Assembly: GCF_003046475.1 (NCBI RefSeq)
Contig: NZ_PZZZ01000010.1
Coordinates: 1-64,000, forward strand
Direction of reading: 5' to 3'
Source of the DNA: Mycoplana dimorpha
Lineage (GTDB): Bacteria > Pseudomonadota > Alphaproteobacteria > Rhizobiales > Rhizobiaceae
Length of the DNA stretch: 64,000 nt
A program made the translations under genes and the position numbers. The first letter of the stretch is position 1. Every line of letters starts with the position of its first letter. The notes under the pieces were generated by a model, which saw only the letters and a list, made by a program, of their open reading frames with translations, had not been told where the DNA came from and searched no databases. Shown here one piece after another: positions 28,365 through 36,865 of the stretch.

Positions 28365-29176
28365 TCCAACCCCGCCAGTCGTTCAAAGCCTATCCATTCG
28401 CCACCGTTGGCGCTCACCCATTGCAGCCAGAACTCGGGCAACTCCTGCAGGGTTTTCGTATTTTCCCTCTGAAAAGCGAGCACCTTGACGCCAATGCCGT
28501 CGAGAGGGGTTCGAAACTTGTCTCTCGCCCCGCTCTTTTCGAATGTGGCGTAGTCCGTACCTGACTTGTAGATGGAAAATGCCCGCGTGTGCTCGACCAT
28601 GTCTGAGGCGACGATCAGCGTCTTCATACTGTCGTCGAGCTTGCTGTCCGAAAAGCTCTCGATCACGATGCGCTGGACGCCCGCCATGATGGGCGACTGC
28701 TTGCCTTCGGATCCCTCACCGATCTGCTTTTCGATTTCCTTCAGAGGTTTGTCGAAAGCCTCTTCCCAACGCGCCTGGATACGCTTGCGGTTCGAGATCA
28801 GTTCGTCGGCGCTTTCTCCATCGCCGGGATTGCAGCCTCTGTAGGTGCGAGTGAGGGAGCCTTCTCTATCTGTCAGGGTATAGACTTCGATTAGACCACC
28901 CTTTTCAATATGTGCCACGGTCTTCTGGAACTGGCGCTTGAGATCGACCTTGGTGATGTCCGAGATCGGATCCGTGATGTCGAGCAGAACGGCCGTGATG
29001 GACGTCGGGCCATCCGCAGGGCAGAGTTCGGAGTCCAGCGTTGCGACCTGCTTGGCTCTCTCGCGCAGGTAGAAGAATGCTCCCACAGAGCCAATGATGA
29101 TCAGGACTAGCAGGATAGCCCCAATCACCGCCCCGACGGATACGTCACTGTTTCTCTTACGCCGTCGTCTGGACAT
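28361..29176 (-). CDS. Membrane-anchored vWA-like protein of motor-like operon
   Basis: 271 residues. A basic start (MSRRRRKRNSD) is followed by one transmembrane helix (about 14-36) and a domain with a vWA-like first strand and metal-site segment, ITAVLLDITDPISD, later IEVYTLTDREGSL, a conserved CNPGDG and MKTLIVASDMVEH. I read it as a divergent von Willebrand A-type fold, anchored in the inner membrane. It overlaps the upstream gene by 20 nt and the ZorA-like gene by 4 nt. No known Zorya component of this kind is familiar to me. Role unknown: adaptor, sensor or effector. Confidence 0.65.
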   Translation of the reverse strand: MSRRRRKRNSDVSVGAVIGAILLVLIIIGSVGAFFYLRERAKQVATLDSELCPADGPTSITAVLLDITDPISDITKVDLKRQFQKTVAHIEKGGLIEVYTLTDREGSLTRTYRGCNPGDGESADELISNRKRIQARWEEAFDKPLKEIEKQIGEGSEGKQSPIMAGVQRIVIESFSDSKLDDSMKTLIVASDMVEHTRAFSIYKSGTDYATFEKSGARDKFRTPLDGIGVKVLAFQRENTKTLQELPEFWLQWVSANGGEWIGFERLAGLE

Positions 29177-30608
29177 TGATGTTCTCCGGGAACAGATTGT
29201 CGAGCTGATGGTAGGCGGTCACGGCACTCTCGAATTCCTGTCCGATTTGCCGCATCTGCTCCGCCAGTTCGTCTTCGGCCGCTTTGATCCGCGCAGCCAG
29301 TTCCTTGTCGTTCCAATCGTCCCCGGTATCGATGACCGGCTTTCTTCTCTCCAGCTTGTATTGCGTGGAGAAGTGCTTCGGCTCTGGCTTCGTCCTCGCC
29401 TGCCTGTTTGCCTCGCGATAGATAGTGAGAAGCTTTCTAGCGCATTCCTCGAGCCGGTCCTGCTGGTCATTGAACAGCCTTACGATCCGCGCGCGGTTCT
29501 CGATGATCGACGCACATTCCCGACGGCGGATCGTCAAGTCCCGGATGATCGTGTCCACCTTGGTGTTGTGATCGTCCCGGATGTCTTTCAACTGATCGAT
29601 CAGATCCAGCTTATGATAAACGTAGTTGTCGCGCGCCTTCACGTAGCGAGTATGCACGCCTCCGTAGCCGGGATAGATGTCGCGGATGCTTAAGACGTCG
29701 AAAAGCGCGACGGCGGAGAAGATGAAACCGGTTCCAAACAGGATCCATGAGTCGATGTCCCGCAGGGCCAACGGGTCGGTCTTCAGGCGGGTCATCACCG
29801 TCGCGCCGATGTCAGTCGCCGTAGCCGCCGCAGCCTCTCGATAATGAGCCATCGCAATGTTGAGGCCGATCGCCAGGCAGAGCCACAGAACGATCCCGAT
29901 CAACCCCCACAGCTTCCGGAACCAGGATCGGTGGACGATGTTTGGCACAAATGCCAATGCCAGCAGGACGGTGCCGCCGACGTTCGCAAAGGCGAAGCCG
30001 AACGCTAGGCCGACCCCGCCGACGAGGCCCTGGTCGCTTCCCTGCGCCAGATAAATCCCGTTGACGATGGTCTCAGCAATCAGGAGGGCAACGATAATCA
30101 GCCATTTTATGAAGGTTGCCAGCTCCGACTTCGTCTGCGCAACGCGCTTCAGGCCGTTATCCTTTTTGAAGTTGGCCAGTTCCTCGTCCGCCTCCTTGAG
30201 GTTTCGCCGGAGCCCGAAAAGCTCGTCCCGTCCCCCTGCGACATCCGCCTTGAAGTCTGTCAGGCTCGAAATATTGGCCTGCCTGATCCGGCCGAAATGT
30301 CCGTCGAAATCGAGGTTCTGCATTCTCGTGGCATATGTATGGAGCTGATCCTCGAGGATCTGATAGGAGTCGTCACGCTCAGTCTCGACCTTGTTTAAGA
30401 TCTCTTTCTCGACATCGTCGAGCGCCTTCGCTGACTGGACTGGCTTGTCCTCCGCGCCGTTGTTAGCTCCCTTTTTGGCGAGCTCCATGGTCTTCGCCAG
30501 CTTCTCTGAGTCAAGCGGAGGAAACGGATCCGTCGTTATCCGGAAATCGTGATTTGATTCACGAACACTGTCGATGAGGCGGTTCAATGCTTCGAAGCGT
30601 TTTGCCAT
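29157..30608 (-). CDS. Four-TM protein with coiled coils, first gene of motor-like operon
   Basis: 483 residues, no recognised family. Soluble N-terminus (1-160) with coiled-coil stretches (SLTDFKADVAGGRDELFGLR), four hydrophobic helices (about 166-188, 194-226, 233-255, 288-306), then a charged C-terminal helical domain (DYNHK-free, rich in Lys/Arg/Glu) with KLDLIDQLKDIRDDHNTKVD and AEDELAEQMRQIGQEFESAV. It begins MAKRFEALNRLIDSVRES. It overlaps the vWA-like gene by 20 nt, so the two are coupled. The 190 bases upstream should hold the operon promoter. It may be an inner-membrane scaffold for the motor pair; this is inference. Confidence 0.65.
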   Translation of the reverse strand: MAKRFEALNRLIDSVRESNHDFRITTDPFPPLDSEKLAKTMELAKKGANNGAEDKPVQSAKALDDVEKEILNKVETERDDSYQILEDQLHTYATRMQNLDFDGHFGRIRQANISSLTDFKADVAGGRDELFGLRRNLKEADEELANFKKDNGLKRVAQTKSELATFIKWLIIVALLIAETIVNGIYLAQGSDQGLVGGVGLAFGFAFANVGGTVLLALAFVPNIVHRSWFRKLWGLIGIVLWLCLAIGLNIAMAHYREAAAATATDIGATVMTRLKTDPLALRDIDSWILFGTGFIFSAVALFDVLSIRDIYPGYGGVHTRYVKARDNYVYHKLDLIDQLKDIRDDHNTKVDTIIRDLTIRRRECASIIENRARIVRLFNDQQDRLEECARKLLTIYREANRQARTKPEPKHFSTQYKLERRKPVIDTGDDWNDKELAARIKAAEDELAEQMRQIGQEFESAVTAYHQLDNLFPENINVQTTA

Positions 30609-30798
30609 GTCGATTCACAAGCCGAATGTGTTGATACTAATTTCAGGCGAACAGGCAGATGCCCAAGAGAGCGCGGCTGCGTCACCTGCACCCCCACAAT
30701 GGAGCGCGGCATCCTGCGGGGATCGCCTCCTCTTCGGAGCAGAACCATCGTTTGCCGTGTCTTCCAGTCAGATGGCAGTAGTAACTGTATGATGCACA

Positions 30799-31230
30799 TC
30801 ACCAACCTCCCGGCCGCGAGTAGGCGCTTCGTCTACCGCAACGGTTTCCAGCCGCGTCGTACTGCCAGTCGTATCGGCAATTTCCTCGGTAGGTTGGCGG
30901 AGAATAGTAGGATCCTCCACCGCAGTTGTTGTTTGCGCACACCGCGACGGCTGTACCGACGAGAGCAACAGCCACGAGCGCAGCAGCGGCTTGGTTTTGC
31001 TGCTGTACCATCCCATAGCAGTCGTAGGGATTGATACTTCGTCGGCCAAGTTCACCGGCAATTTCCTGCCGGAAGTACGGATCTCGGTTTTCAACAAGTG
31101 TCCTGCAGAGAGCGGCCTTACTGATGCCATTGGGATTTTTTCGGAGTTCCGCCTGCGTCGTGGTGCAGCTTGATAAGGCAAAAGCTACCACCGCGGCTGT
31201 ACCGAGCCGCTCAAAAACCACGAATTTCAA
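30799..31230 (-). CDS. Putative lipoprotein, Cys-rich C-terminus
   Basis: 143 residues from TTG 31230, with GGGGGA 6 bases upstream. Signal peptide with lipobox: VVFERLGTAAVVAFALSSC, the Cys being the lipidated residue. The mature part has GISKAALCRTLVENRDPYFR, then RRSINPYDCYGMVQQQ, a short hydrophobic stretch (AAALVAVALVGTAVAVC) and CANNNCGGGS and a C-terminal RYDWQYDAAGNRCGRRSAYS. Such proteins are common in rhizobial accessory DNA but unnamed. A longer frame upstream is arginine-rich and unlikely. Confidence 0.65.
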   Translation of the reverse strand: MKFVVFERLGTAAVVAFALSSCTTTQAELRKNPNGISKAALCRTLVENRDPYFRQEIAGELGRRSINPYDCYGMVQQQNQAAAALVAVALVGTAVAVCANNNCGGGSYYSPPTYRGNCRYDWQYDAAGNRCGRRSAYSRPGGW

Positions 31231-31337
31231 TTGGTATCCCCCAGTTGCCCAAAGGAGATCATGGCACAACTTGATGAAGAGTCGAGGGCAGCGCCGTAGA
31301 CGGCGCTCTCGGGCTAGCATTCGCGTTTGCGCTAGAA

Positions 31338-31943
31338 TTATTCGCAGGCAACCCCGTCGCCATCGCGGTCGAGTTTGCGCGAATAGCCGGGCTCGCCCGC
31401 ACGGATAGGGGCCGCGCCTGCTGCCCGCGCTGCAGCGCAATTGCGGTAATAGACTTTGCTGTTTTTGGGTGTGCGTTCTTCCGATTGCGCCTGCGCCTGC
31501 GCCTGCTGTACAAGCGGCATAGGGTTGGCAACTCCACCGAAACTGTCATCCAAGCTTGCCGCATCGCCGCACCAGACTTTCAATCGCGCAAGTTTGGCCT
31601 CGATGCCCGGCTGATATGGCAGGGCATGGCCCTCGGCGATCAGCGCCTTGCCGACATTGACCTTGCCCGCATAAACCTTTGCCAGCGTCCGCTTATAGCG
31701 GTCAGTGCCGGTCGGCTTGAATGTAACCGGGCCGCTTTGCAGCAATGCACGCAACCGCTCTTTGGCCGCGAGTCCCTTAATCAGCTCTTGTTCGCACCGG
31801 GGCTGGAAGGTCTCCGGCGTATCAATCTCGACAATGCGAATAGTTTGCCCATCGATTTTGATGGTGTCGCCGTCAACGAGCGAAATTCCGGCAAATGCTG
31901 GTGAGGCCATGAGGGCGATGGAGGCAATGATCAGGTGCTTCAT
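31338..31943 (-). CDS. Secreted thermonuclease (SNase-like) with Excalibur domain
   Basis: 201 residues. The signal peptide MKHLIIASIALMASPAFA begins at ATG 31943. The staphylococcal-nuclease fold shows VDGDTIKIDGQTIRIVEIDT (calcium-binding Asp and catalytic Arg), the following Glu-rich helix with GLAAKERLRALL and TDRYKRTLAKVYAG (second catalytic Arg). The C-terminus has a calcium-binding Excalibur motif, YYRNCAAARAAG ending in DRDGDGVAC. Likely an exported nuclease for nucleic-acid scavenging. It lies downstream of the defence-like operon in map order but has its own promoter; link unproven. Confidence 0.88.
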   Translation of the reverse strand: MKHLIIASIALMASPAFAGISLVDGDTIKIDGQTIRIVEIDTPETFQPRCEQELIKGLAAKERLRALLQSGPVTFKPTGTDRYKRTLAKVYAGKVNVGKALIAEGHALPYQPGIEAKLARLKVWCGDAASLDDSFGGVANPMPLVQQAQAQAQSEERTPKNSKVYYRNCAAARAAGAAPIRAGEPGYSRKLDRDGDGVACE

Positions 31944-32126
31944 TGTTTGAACCTTCATTTTCGTGATGGATTCTGCGGGTTGGCTTTTCGGTGGGTCTTC
32001 ACTCATTTGGCGGCGGTGGCATCGGGCGCTTACCTATCGGGGCGACCCTACGCGCATGCAGTTTGCGGCGACTCTCCGGAGGCGATTGCTATTATTTGAA
32101 CGCACCGTTGCTTGGGTGTCTGTATC

Positions 32127-32372
32127 CTATTTGACCGTGCAGAATGTTGTTTGATTCAACCTTTTTGTGTAGCCGGATGGGCACAATTGCCGAAGCTTTT
32201 CCACATTGAAATGTGCAGCGGCGATAGAAACTGACCTGCTTAAGAGAAGAACGCCAACCCGAAGCGGGTCTTTGCCGACCAGTCGCTCAATTCTGCCGCT
32301 CGCGACACATGAACTGCACTTGAGCGGGACGTTGTGCTCCACCGGCAGGCTTAGGCGGACGAAATAAAACAA
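32127..32372 (-). CDS. Possible small protein, unknown
   Basis: 81 codons beginning MFYFVRLSLPVEHNVPLKCS and ending NQTTFCTVK. Codon use is moderately protein-like and a CxxC pair (KCSSC) is present, but there is no clear ribosome-binding site and no family I recognise. It is divergent from the decayed region at 32.4 kb. It may equally be non-coding. Confidence 0.3.
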   Translation of the reverse strand: MFYFVRLSLPVEHNVPLKCSSCVASGRIERLVGKDPLRVGVLLLSRSVSIAAAHFNVEKLRQLCPSGYTKRLNQTTFCTVK

Positions 32373-32386
32373 TGAAAGAATGCTTC

Positions 32387-32886
32387 ATGCTGAAACCCGA
32401 AACAGAGTTGCCCGACCGATTGAGGGATGCCCTTCAGACAAGTTTCGAGTGGATCGTGGAGCGCGACCGCGAAGGCTCGGTCGGGGACATAGCAGAGGGG
32501 TGGGCAGAGCTAACGGCCAGCGTCCTAGATGATGTGCGTATAATGGCTCCGCCTATTGTTGATTACCCCGAGCCTTTCCTGCCATTCAGATGCGGACAGA
32601 CCTTTTTCGCGTGGCTAGCAGCGGTCTGCGCAGCGGTCCTCGGCTCGACCTCATCGTTCAGATTTGGCTCGACACCCCTAGACGCGAGCGGTGGGTTCGG
32701 CGTTCCTTTAATCATGCAGAAGATACCTAGCGCCGGGCGGATGCAGAACTGATTTGGTACGATCTCCGAGAGGCCGCGAAAGCGCTGAATGTGGCAACTC
32801 CATCCGGGCGGATCGCTCTGTTCGGGGACGGGACGGATTTCGACTGGGTGAGACGCGGATATTGGGCCACAATCCCATCATCATAG
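32387..32886 (+). pseudogene. Decayed coding region, unknown family
   Basis: The frame from ATG 32387 (MLKPETELPDRLRDALQTSF) is protein-like for about 65 codons and then becomes hydrophobic and shadow-like. A second frame (32590-32730, with DLIVQIWLDTPRRERW) and, beyond its TAG stop, a continuation to 32886 (AELIWYDLREAAKALNVATP, then GRIALFGDGTDFDWVRRGYW) look like parts of older genes. I read the stretch as one or two broken genes. No family identified. Confidence 0.35.
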
Positions 32887-33189
32887 TGATGAACGCGCAT
32901 ACGTTTGCCAGCATGCAGGCTCCTCCACATCCGGTATCAGGCCGCCTTCCTAACTCGGGTCGGATTCCCGCTAGGTGAATGACAGTTTTTTGGCTGCGTC
33001 CGGGTTCAGGAGAAGGGGCTCCAAGCACGCGTTGCTGCCTACCTGAAAGGATGAAATCGATGACGGACACTGAACCTATTTGGGGACTAATCGAACCAAT
33101 AAATGGTTCGCCAGGGTTTGGATCACGTCCGATCCGCAAGGATCTTTCAGGGTTGCAGCGCATGATGGTAATCATTCGAATGCCGAGGT

Positions 33190-33357
33190 GTGAGCGCGCG
33201 TGACCCCGTCCACGGACACCAGCAGCCGATTCTCCGGGATCGCGCCTATCCCGAGGTGTGGAACCTGGTTGGCATTTTGCTACATGAACCGGACGAGCGT
33301 TACGTTCGTCGTGACGCAGGCGGCAAGTTCAAGGAGTTGGTCGATATCGGCGGGTAG
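33190..33357 (+). CDS. Small ORF or gene remnant, unknown
   Basis: 55 codons from GTG 33190: SARDPVHGHQQPILRDRAYP followed by EVWNLVGILLHEPDERYVRR and KFKELVDIGG. Composition is convincingly protein-like, but the start is weak, it overlaps another short frame and the surroundings are decayed, so it may be the 3' end of a lost gene. The rest of 32887-33499 shows nothing firm. Confidence 0.35.
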   Translation: MSARDPVHGHQQPILRDRAYPEVWNLVGILLHEPDERYVRRDAGGKFKELVDIGG

Positions 33358-33499
33358 CTTTAGGCTGGCAGGCGCGTTTCGGCTAAACACGACACAAAGC
33401 CAGCGAGGGCGACAGAGAATACTTTGATTGATTGAGTGTCCCTTAATACCCCCTTGCAAGGCGTGGGGAATTATGGCTCACCTCCACATTGGGGGGCGC

Positions 33500-34633
33500 A
33501 TGAACCAGTCTTTGTGCATTAGAGGCGTATTGTTCGCGATGGCTCTGCTCGCGTTATCGAGCCGCGCATCCCATGCCGACCTCGAATACCAATCGCAATC
33601 AACACCTGACGGCGTCTCCTACTTAGTGGTGCACGGCCGCTTTGAAGCTACCGACAGCCTTGTAGAATTCACACGCGCTGTCACGGCTCGCCGCCCAGCC
33701 GCAGTAACGTTCAACAGCCCAGGTGGAAATGTCGCGAAAGCCATGGAACTGGGCCGTCTTATTCGGTCCTTCAATCTGTCGACTATGCAGATTCGGAACG
33801 CTGAGTGTGCCTCCGCCTGCTCTTTGAGTTTTCTAGGTGGTGTTTCGCGCGCCGCGGAGCCTGGATCCATTGGGGTGCACAAATCGTCGTTTAACGACAC
33901 CACAGGCCTCCAGGTTCACGATGCGGTGTCAATGGTTCAGCAAATCACTGCGGAAGTAATCGGGTACATGAACGAAATGGGTGTCGATCCGGGGCTTTTG
34001 CAGCTGTCCCTAAGCTACGACAGTAACGACATCAGATATCTTTCTGGAAGCGAGATGGCACGCTATCGCGTCACAACGGTCGATGGCGCGGCACGAGCCA
34101 GCGAGCAGGTTGCTGCCGCTCCGAAGGCTTTTTCGCGTCCAGTGAACGTGGTTTCACTCAGTATTCCGCAAGCCCGAAGTGGAATCGTACAGCATCCTAA
34201 GGGGCGCGCTCCGGTGAAGGCGGGTAGCGACGCCGATGCGAAGTCACGTGTTCAGCTCAAGAACGGCACGCCCGTTGATATCGCTCGGAAAGTTGGTGAT
34301 TGGTATGAAGTCTCGGCGGGTGGAAGTCGAGGATTTATGCACTACTCCTGGGTGTGGGTGGAGGAGTTCGAACAGCGCAAGTTTGGCCAACGTTTCATCC
34401 AGGTGAAGAGCTTCGACGACCTTGATGAGGCGTCCAAGTATGTTCGCTCGTCACCGATCGCTCTTGCCGCCCATTTAGCCGCCAACGGCTGGTTTGCGGT
34501 CACTCTCAAAGAAACGTTTTCGGAGGGCGAGGCGCGGGCGATTTCGTCGGCCCTCAAGGACAAAGGAGCCATACCCTCCGACTCGTTGGTGACGTTTGGA
34601 AACACTTATGTCCGCCAGGTCTGCTGCGAGTAG
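33500..34633 (+). CDS. Periplasmic ClpP-like serine protease domain protein with SH3 and C-terminal domain
   Basis: 377 residues. Signal peptide MNQSLCIRGVLFAMALLALS (cleaved after SHA). The first domain (30-200) is the COG3904/ClpP-crotonase type: TFNSPGGNVAKAMELGRLIR, then AECASACSLSFLGG with Ser105 as the likely nucleophile and GSIGVHKS with His127 as the likely base. An SH3-like segment follows (about 235-295, KNGTPVDIARKVGDWYEVSA), then a SPOR-like or degenerate C-terminal domain. Convergent with the CBASS operon, 48 bases from the cap3 stop. Probably an envelope-stress or cell-wall-associated protease; a defence role is unproven. Confidence 0.75.
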   Translation: MNQSLCIRGVLFAMALLALSSRASHADLEYQSQSTPDGVSYLVVHGRFEATDSLVEFTRAVTARRPAAVTFNSPGGNVAKAMELGRLIRSFNLSTMQIRNAECASACSLSFLGGVSRAAEPGSIGVHKSSFNDTTGLQVHDAVSMVQQITAEVIGYMNEMGVDPGLLQLSLSYDSNDIRYLSGSEMARYRVTTVDGAARASEQVAAAPKAFSRPVNVVSLSIPQARSGIVQHPKGRAPVKAGSDADAKSRVQLKNGTPVDIARKVGDWYEVSAGGSRGFMHYSWVWVEEFEQRKFGQRFIQVKSFDDLDEASKYVRSSPIALAAHLAANGWFAVTLKETFSEGEARAISSALKDKGAIPSDSLVTFGNTYVRQVCCE

Positions 34634-34680
34634 TAGATCGCGAGGGATGCCAAGCTCGTTGAGGGCTTTACTATGGCGGC

Positions 34681-35163
34681 CTACCAGACGCATCTCACTG
34701 ATTTAGGCGCAAGCATGTCTCCGCCATGACTGTGAAAGGAAAGCCACAAACCGTCAGGTGGATCCTTGCGCCCGACGATGCACATGAGGATGCCTGGAAG
34801 ACTGTGAACGGACTTTCGGACTATGTTGTCCACGCTGTCGATGTCATTCCGCGATGGTCGGGGAAAATCCTCCGGATGTGTATGCCAATCCCCGACGAAC
34901 TCCAGGCCTTGATCGTAGAACCTGTTGATCTCGTCTTGCTCTGCCCGTCGATCCGGCCAGAATTGGAAGCGACCGCGCCGATCACCGCAACGAGGACCCG
35001 TCACCACTTCGATGCACCAGCGGTTTGGCGACAGTCGCGCAAACATCTGCCCGCCGGACTCCCGGTAATAGAAACGTCGCTGGCGATGATGGAGGATCAA
35101 CGACATGGCTTCCGGCAATATCTCGACTGCGAGGTCATCGAACTGGACGATGAGTGGCGACAT
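34681..35163 (-). CDS. cap3: CBASS JAMM/MPN protease Cap3
   Basis: 160 residues. Zinc JAMM protease of type II CBASS, which removes the CD-NTase from its conjugated target and so opposes Cap2. The motif is intact: Glu35 (RESGG) and His94-x-His96-x7-Ser104-x2-Asp107 in GDWHTHPEDFPRPSRND. ATG 35163 overlaps the cap2 stop by 1 nt (TGATG); 26 more codons are open upstream but lie inside cap2. Last gene of the four-gene operon. Confidence 0.88.
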   Translation of the reverse strand: MSPLIVQFDDLAVEILPEAMSLILHHRQRRFYYRESGGQMFARLSPNRWCIEVVTGPRCGDRRGRFQFWPDRRAEQDEINRFYDQGLEFVGDWHTHPEDFPRPSRNDIDSVDNIVRKSVHSLPGILMCIVGRKDPPDGLWLSFHSHGGDMLAPKSVRCVW

Positions 35164-36863
35164 CAGAACTCCCAAGCCGCCTCGGATATCTGACCGAATT
35201 CCGACGGCTCGCCACGACTTTCGAGCCAGTATTCCGTCCACGTGCCATTCGCATCCTCAAGCGTCGATTGCTCGCAGGTTCGCGTGCGCCAGACATCCTC
35301 GCCATCGTGCCGTCCGCCAAGAAGCTCGAGAGCCAGCTTTGCGGCAAGCGCTTGCGATTGGGCGGCTTCAACTGCTCCGAAGGGGGAAGTCGTGTTGCCG
35401 CACTCTGGCGGGGTATCGCGCTGGGCATCGGAAGCCTTTCCCTTGAAGGAACCAGACACATCAAAACCTTCCACGAAGTGCCCGCCTTTCCCGGAAATAA
35501 GAACGGCATGCGTTGCGAGCGCGAAGCCTTCCGTCCAGGTGTAGATGGTGGGAAGCGGCACCTCGCGTACAGACACAGCCCTATCGAGATAGGCGTCGCA
35601 TCCCCAGTCGCCCGTAGCGGCGATGACGAGGTTTGCATCTTCAAGCAGACCCGGATTGGCTTCTATCGCCTGCTGGAAGGAACCCGTAACTGCCTGCACA
35701 TCCTCTACATCCGGTATGGCCCGCTCAATGCGGCGCTTGAGCGCCACCGCCTTTGGCTCGCCGACAAATTCGGCACCGAGTTCGTGCCTGCGAATGTTTT
35801 CCCATCCGAGAATTTCCGGATCGACGAGAACGAAGCGGGTGACGCCCGCCTTTGCCAGCATCATTGCGATGCCAGAGCCTAGTGCACCGCAGCCGACGAA
35901 GACGACCTTGCAGTGCATGGTTGTCAGATCGCGATTGCTGAGCCTTGTCAGGGCCGCGTCGAGATGTCGAGTATCCAGCGGAAAAGCATCGTAGAGGCGG
36001 ACAACTTCCTCGTCGTCCAGCTTTGCATGTATATGCGCTTTCACAAGCGGTCGCCTCTTAGCGTCCTGCCGGATGACGAGTGCAACAGCTATCTTGAAAA
36101 CACGACCATTGGGAGCGGTGCCCGAGAAGACGATCGGGAGGCGTCGGGGACGCGCCCGAAGCAATTGTCCGACAGCGTGCAGTCCGTCGACGGTGTAGCG
36201 CTTCAGGAATGCAAGCAGTGTCTCGGTATCGGTTGGAAACCTTTCCGGGCGGGGAAACTTCCGCAACTCGACGATTGGAAATTGGTGAGGGTCGCGGACG
36301 ACGGCGTTCCACAAGTGGCTCGAATACCGCCTGAGGCTGACTTTGTCCGGAAAGCAATAGTAGGTTCCGTCACTGGCGTGGGCGAATGCTCCAATTCCGC
36401 TCACCTGGCGTGACAGTCCCCAAAGGCGGGCGGCTTTAGCGCCCTCAGGCAGATAGTGGCTCCAATACGATCCGAAATCGTTGCGGAAATCCTCATCCTC
36501 TTCGCCTTTCTCGTTCGCGCGCAGAAGGAGGCGCGCATCGCGAACTGCGGCCTGAACGGAGAAGAGCGGGTCATTCGGCGTCGTCGGCGTGGTTAGGCAG
36601 ACACGTCCAAGCTCGCCGATTTTGGCGATCGGTTCTATGTGTGGCTGAGGACGCTTCCTGTCGTAGGCTTCAACGAACGCCTGCGGCTTAGAGTAGGGGA
36701 AGTCTCTATCAGCGAGAACCACAAGCCCGACGCCCATTGTTCGCATACGCCACCCCTGTCCGCCAAATGTGCGTATCAGTGAATGATCGTCGGGAAGCTT
36801 GCCCTCGAACGCGCCTTCGAGTGTCTCGAACCATGCATCTATGTCCACGGCGGGGTACACCAT
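35163..36863 (-). CDS. cap2: CBASS E1-E2 fusion ubiquitin-transfer enzyme Cap2
   Basis: 566 residues. Cap2 primes the CD-NTase by ubiquitin-like conjugation of its C-terminus. An N-terminal E2-like domain (1-140) carries the likely catalytic Cys89 in GELGRVCLTT; a linker follows, then a C-terminal ThiF/E1 adenylation domain with the nucleotide loop VVFVGCGALGSG (320-331), VLVDPE and ENIRRHELG, and a candidate E1 catalytic Cys488 in PPECGNTTSP. ATG 36863 lies 2 bases after the CD-NTase TAA (36866-36868), so the genes are tightly coupled. Complete by length for the family. Confidence 0.9.
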   Translation of the reverse strand: MVYPAVDIDAWFETLEGAFEGKLPDDHSLIRTFGGQGWRMRTMGVGLVVLADRDFPYSKPQAFVEAYDRKRPQPHIEPIAKIGELGRVCLTTPTTPNDPLFSVQAAVRDARLLLRANEKGEEDEDFRNDFGSYWSHYLPEGAKAARLWGLSRQVSGIGAFAHASDGTYYCFPDKVSLRRYSSHLWNAVVRDPHQFPIVELRKFPRPERFPTDTETLLAFLKRYTVDGLHAVGQLLRARPRRLPIVFSGTAPNGRVFKIAVALVIRQDAKRRPLVKAHIHAKLDDEEVVRLYDAFPLDTRHLDAALTRLSNRDLTTMHCKVVFVGCGALGSGIAMMLAKAGVTRFVLVDPEILGWENIRRHELGAEFVGEPKAVALKRRIERAIPDVEDVQAVTGSFQQAIEANPGLLEDANLVIAATGDWGCDAYLDRAVSVREVPLPTIYTWTEGFALATHAVLISGKGGHFVEGFDVSGSFKGKASDAQRDTPPECGNTTSPFGAVEAAQSQALAAKLALELLGGRHDGEDVWRTRTCEQSTLEDANGTWTEYWLESRGEPSEFGQISEAAWEF

Positions 36864-36865
36864 GC

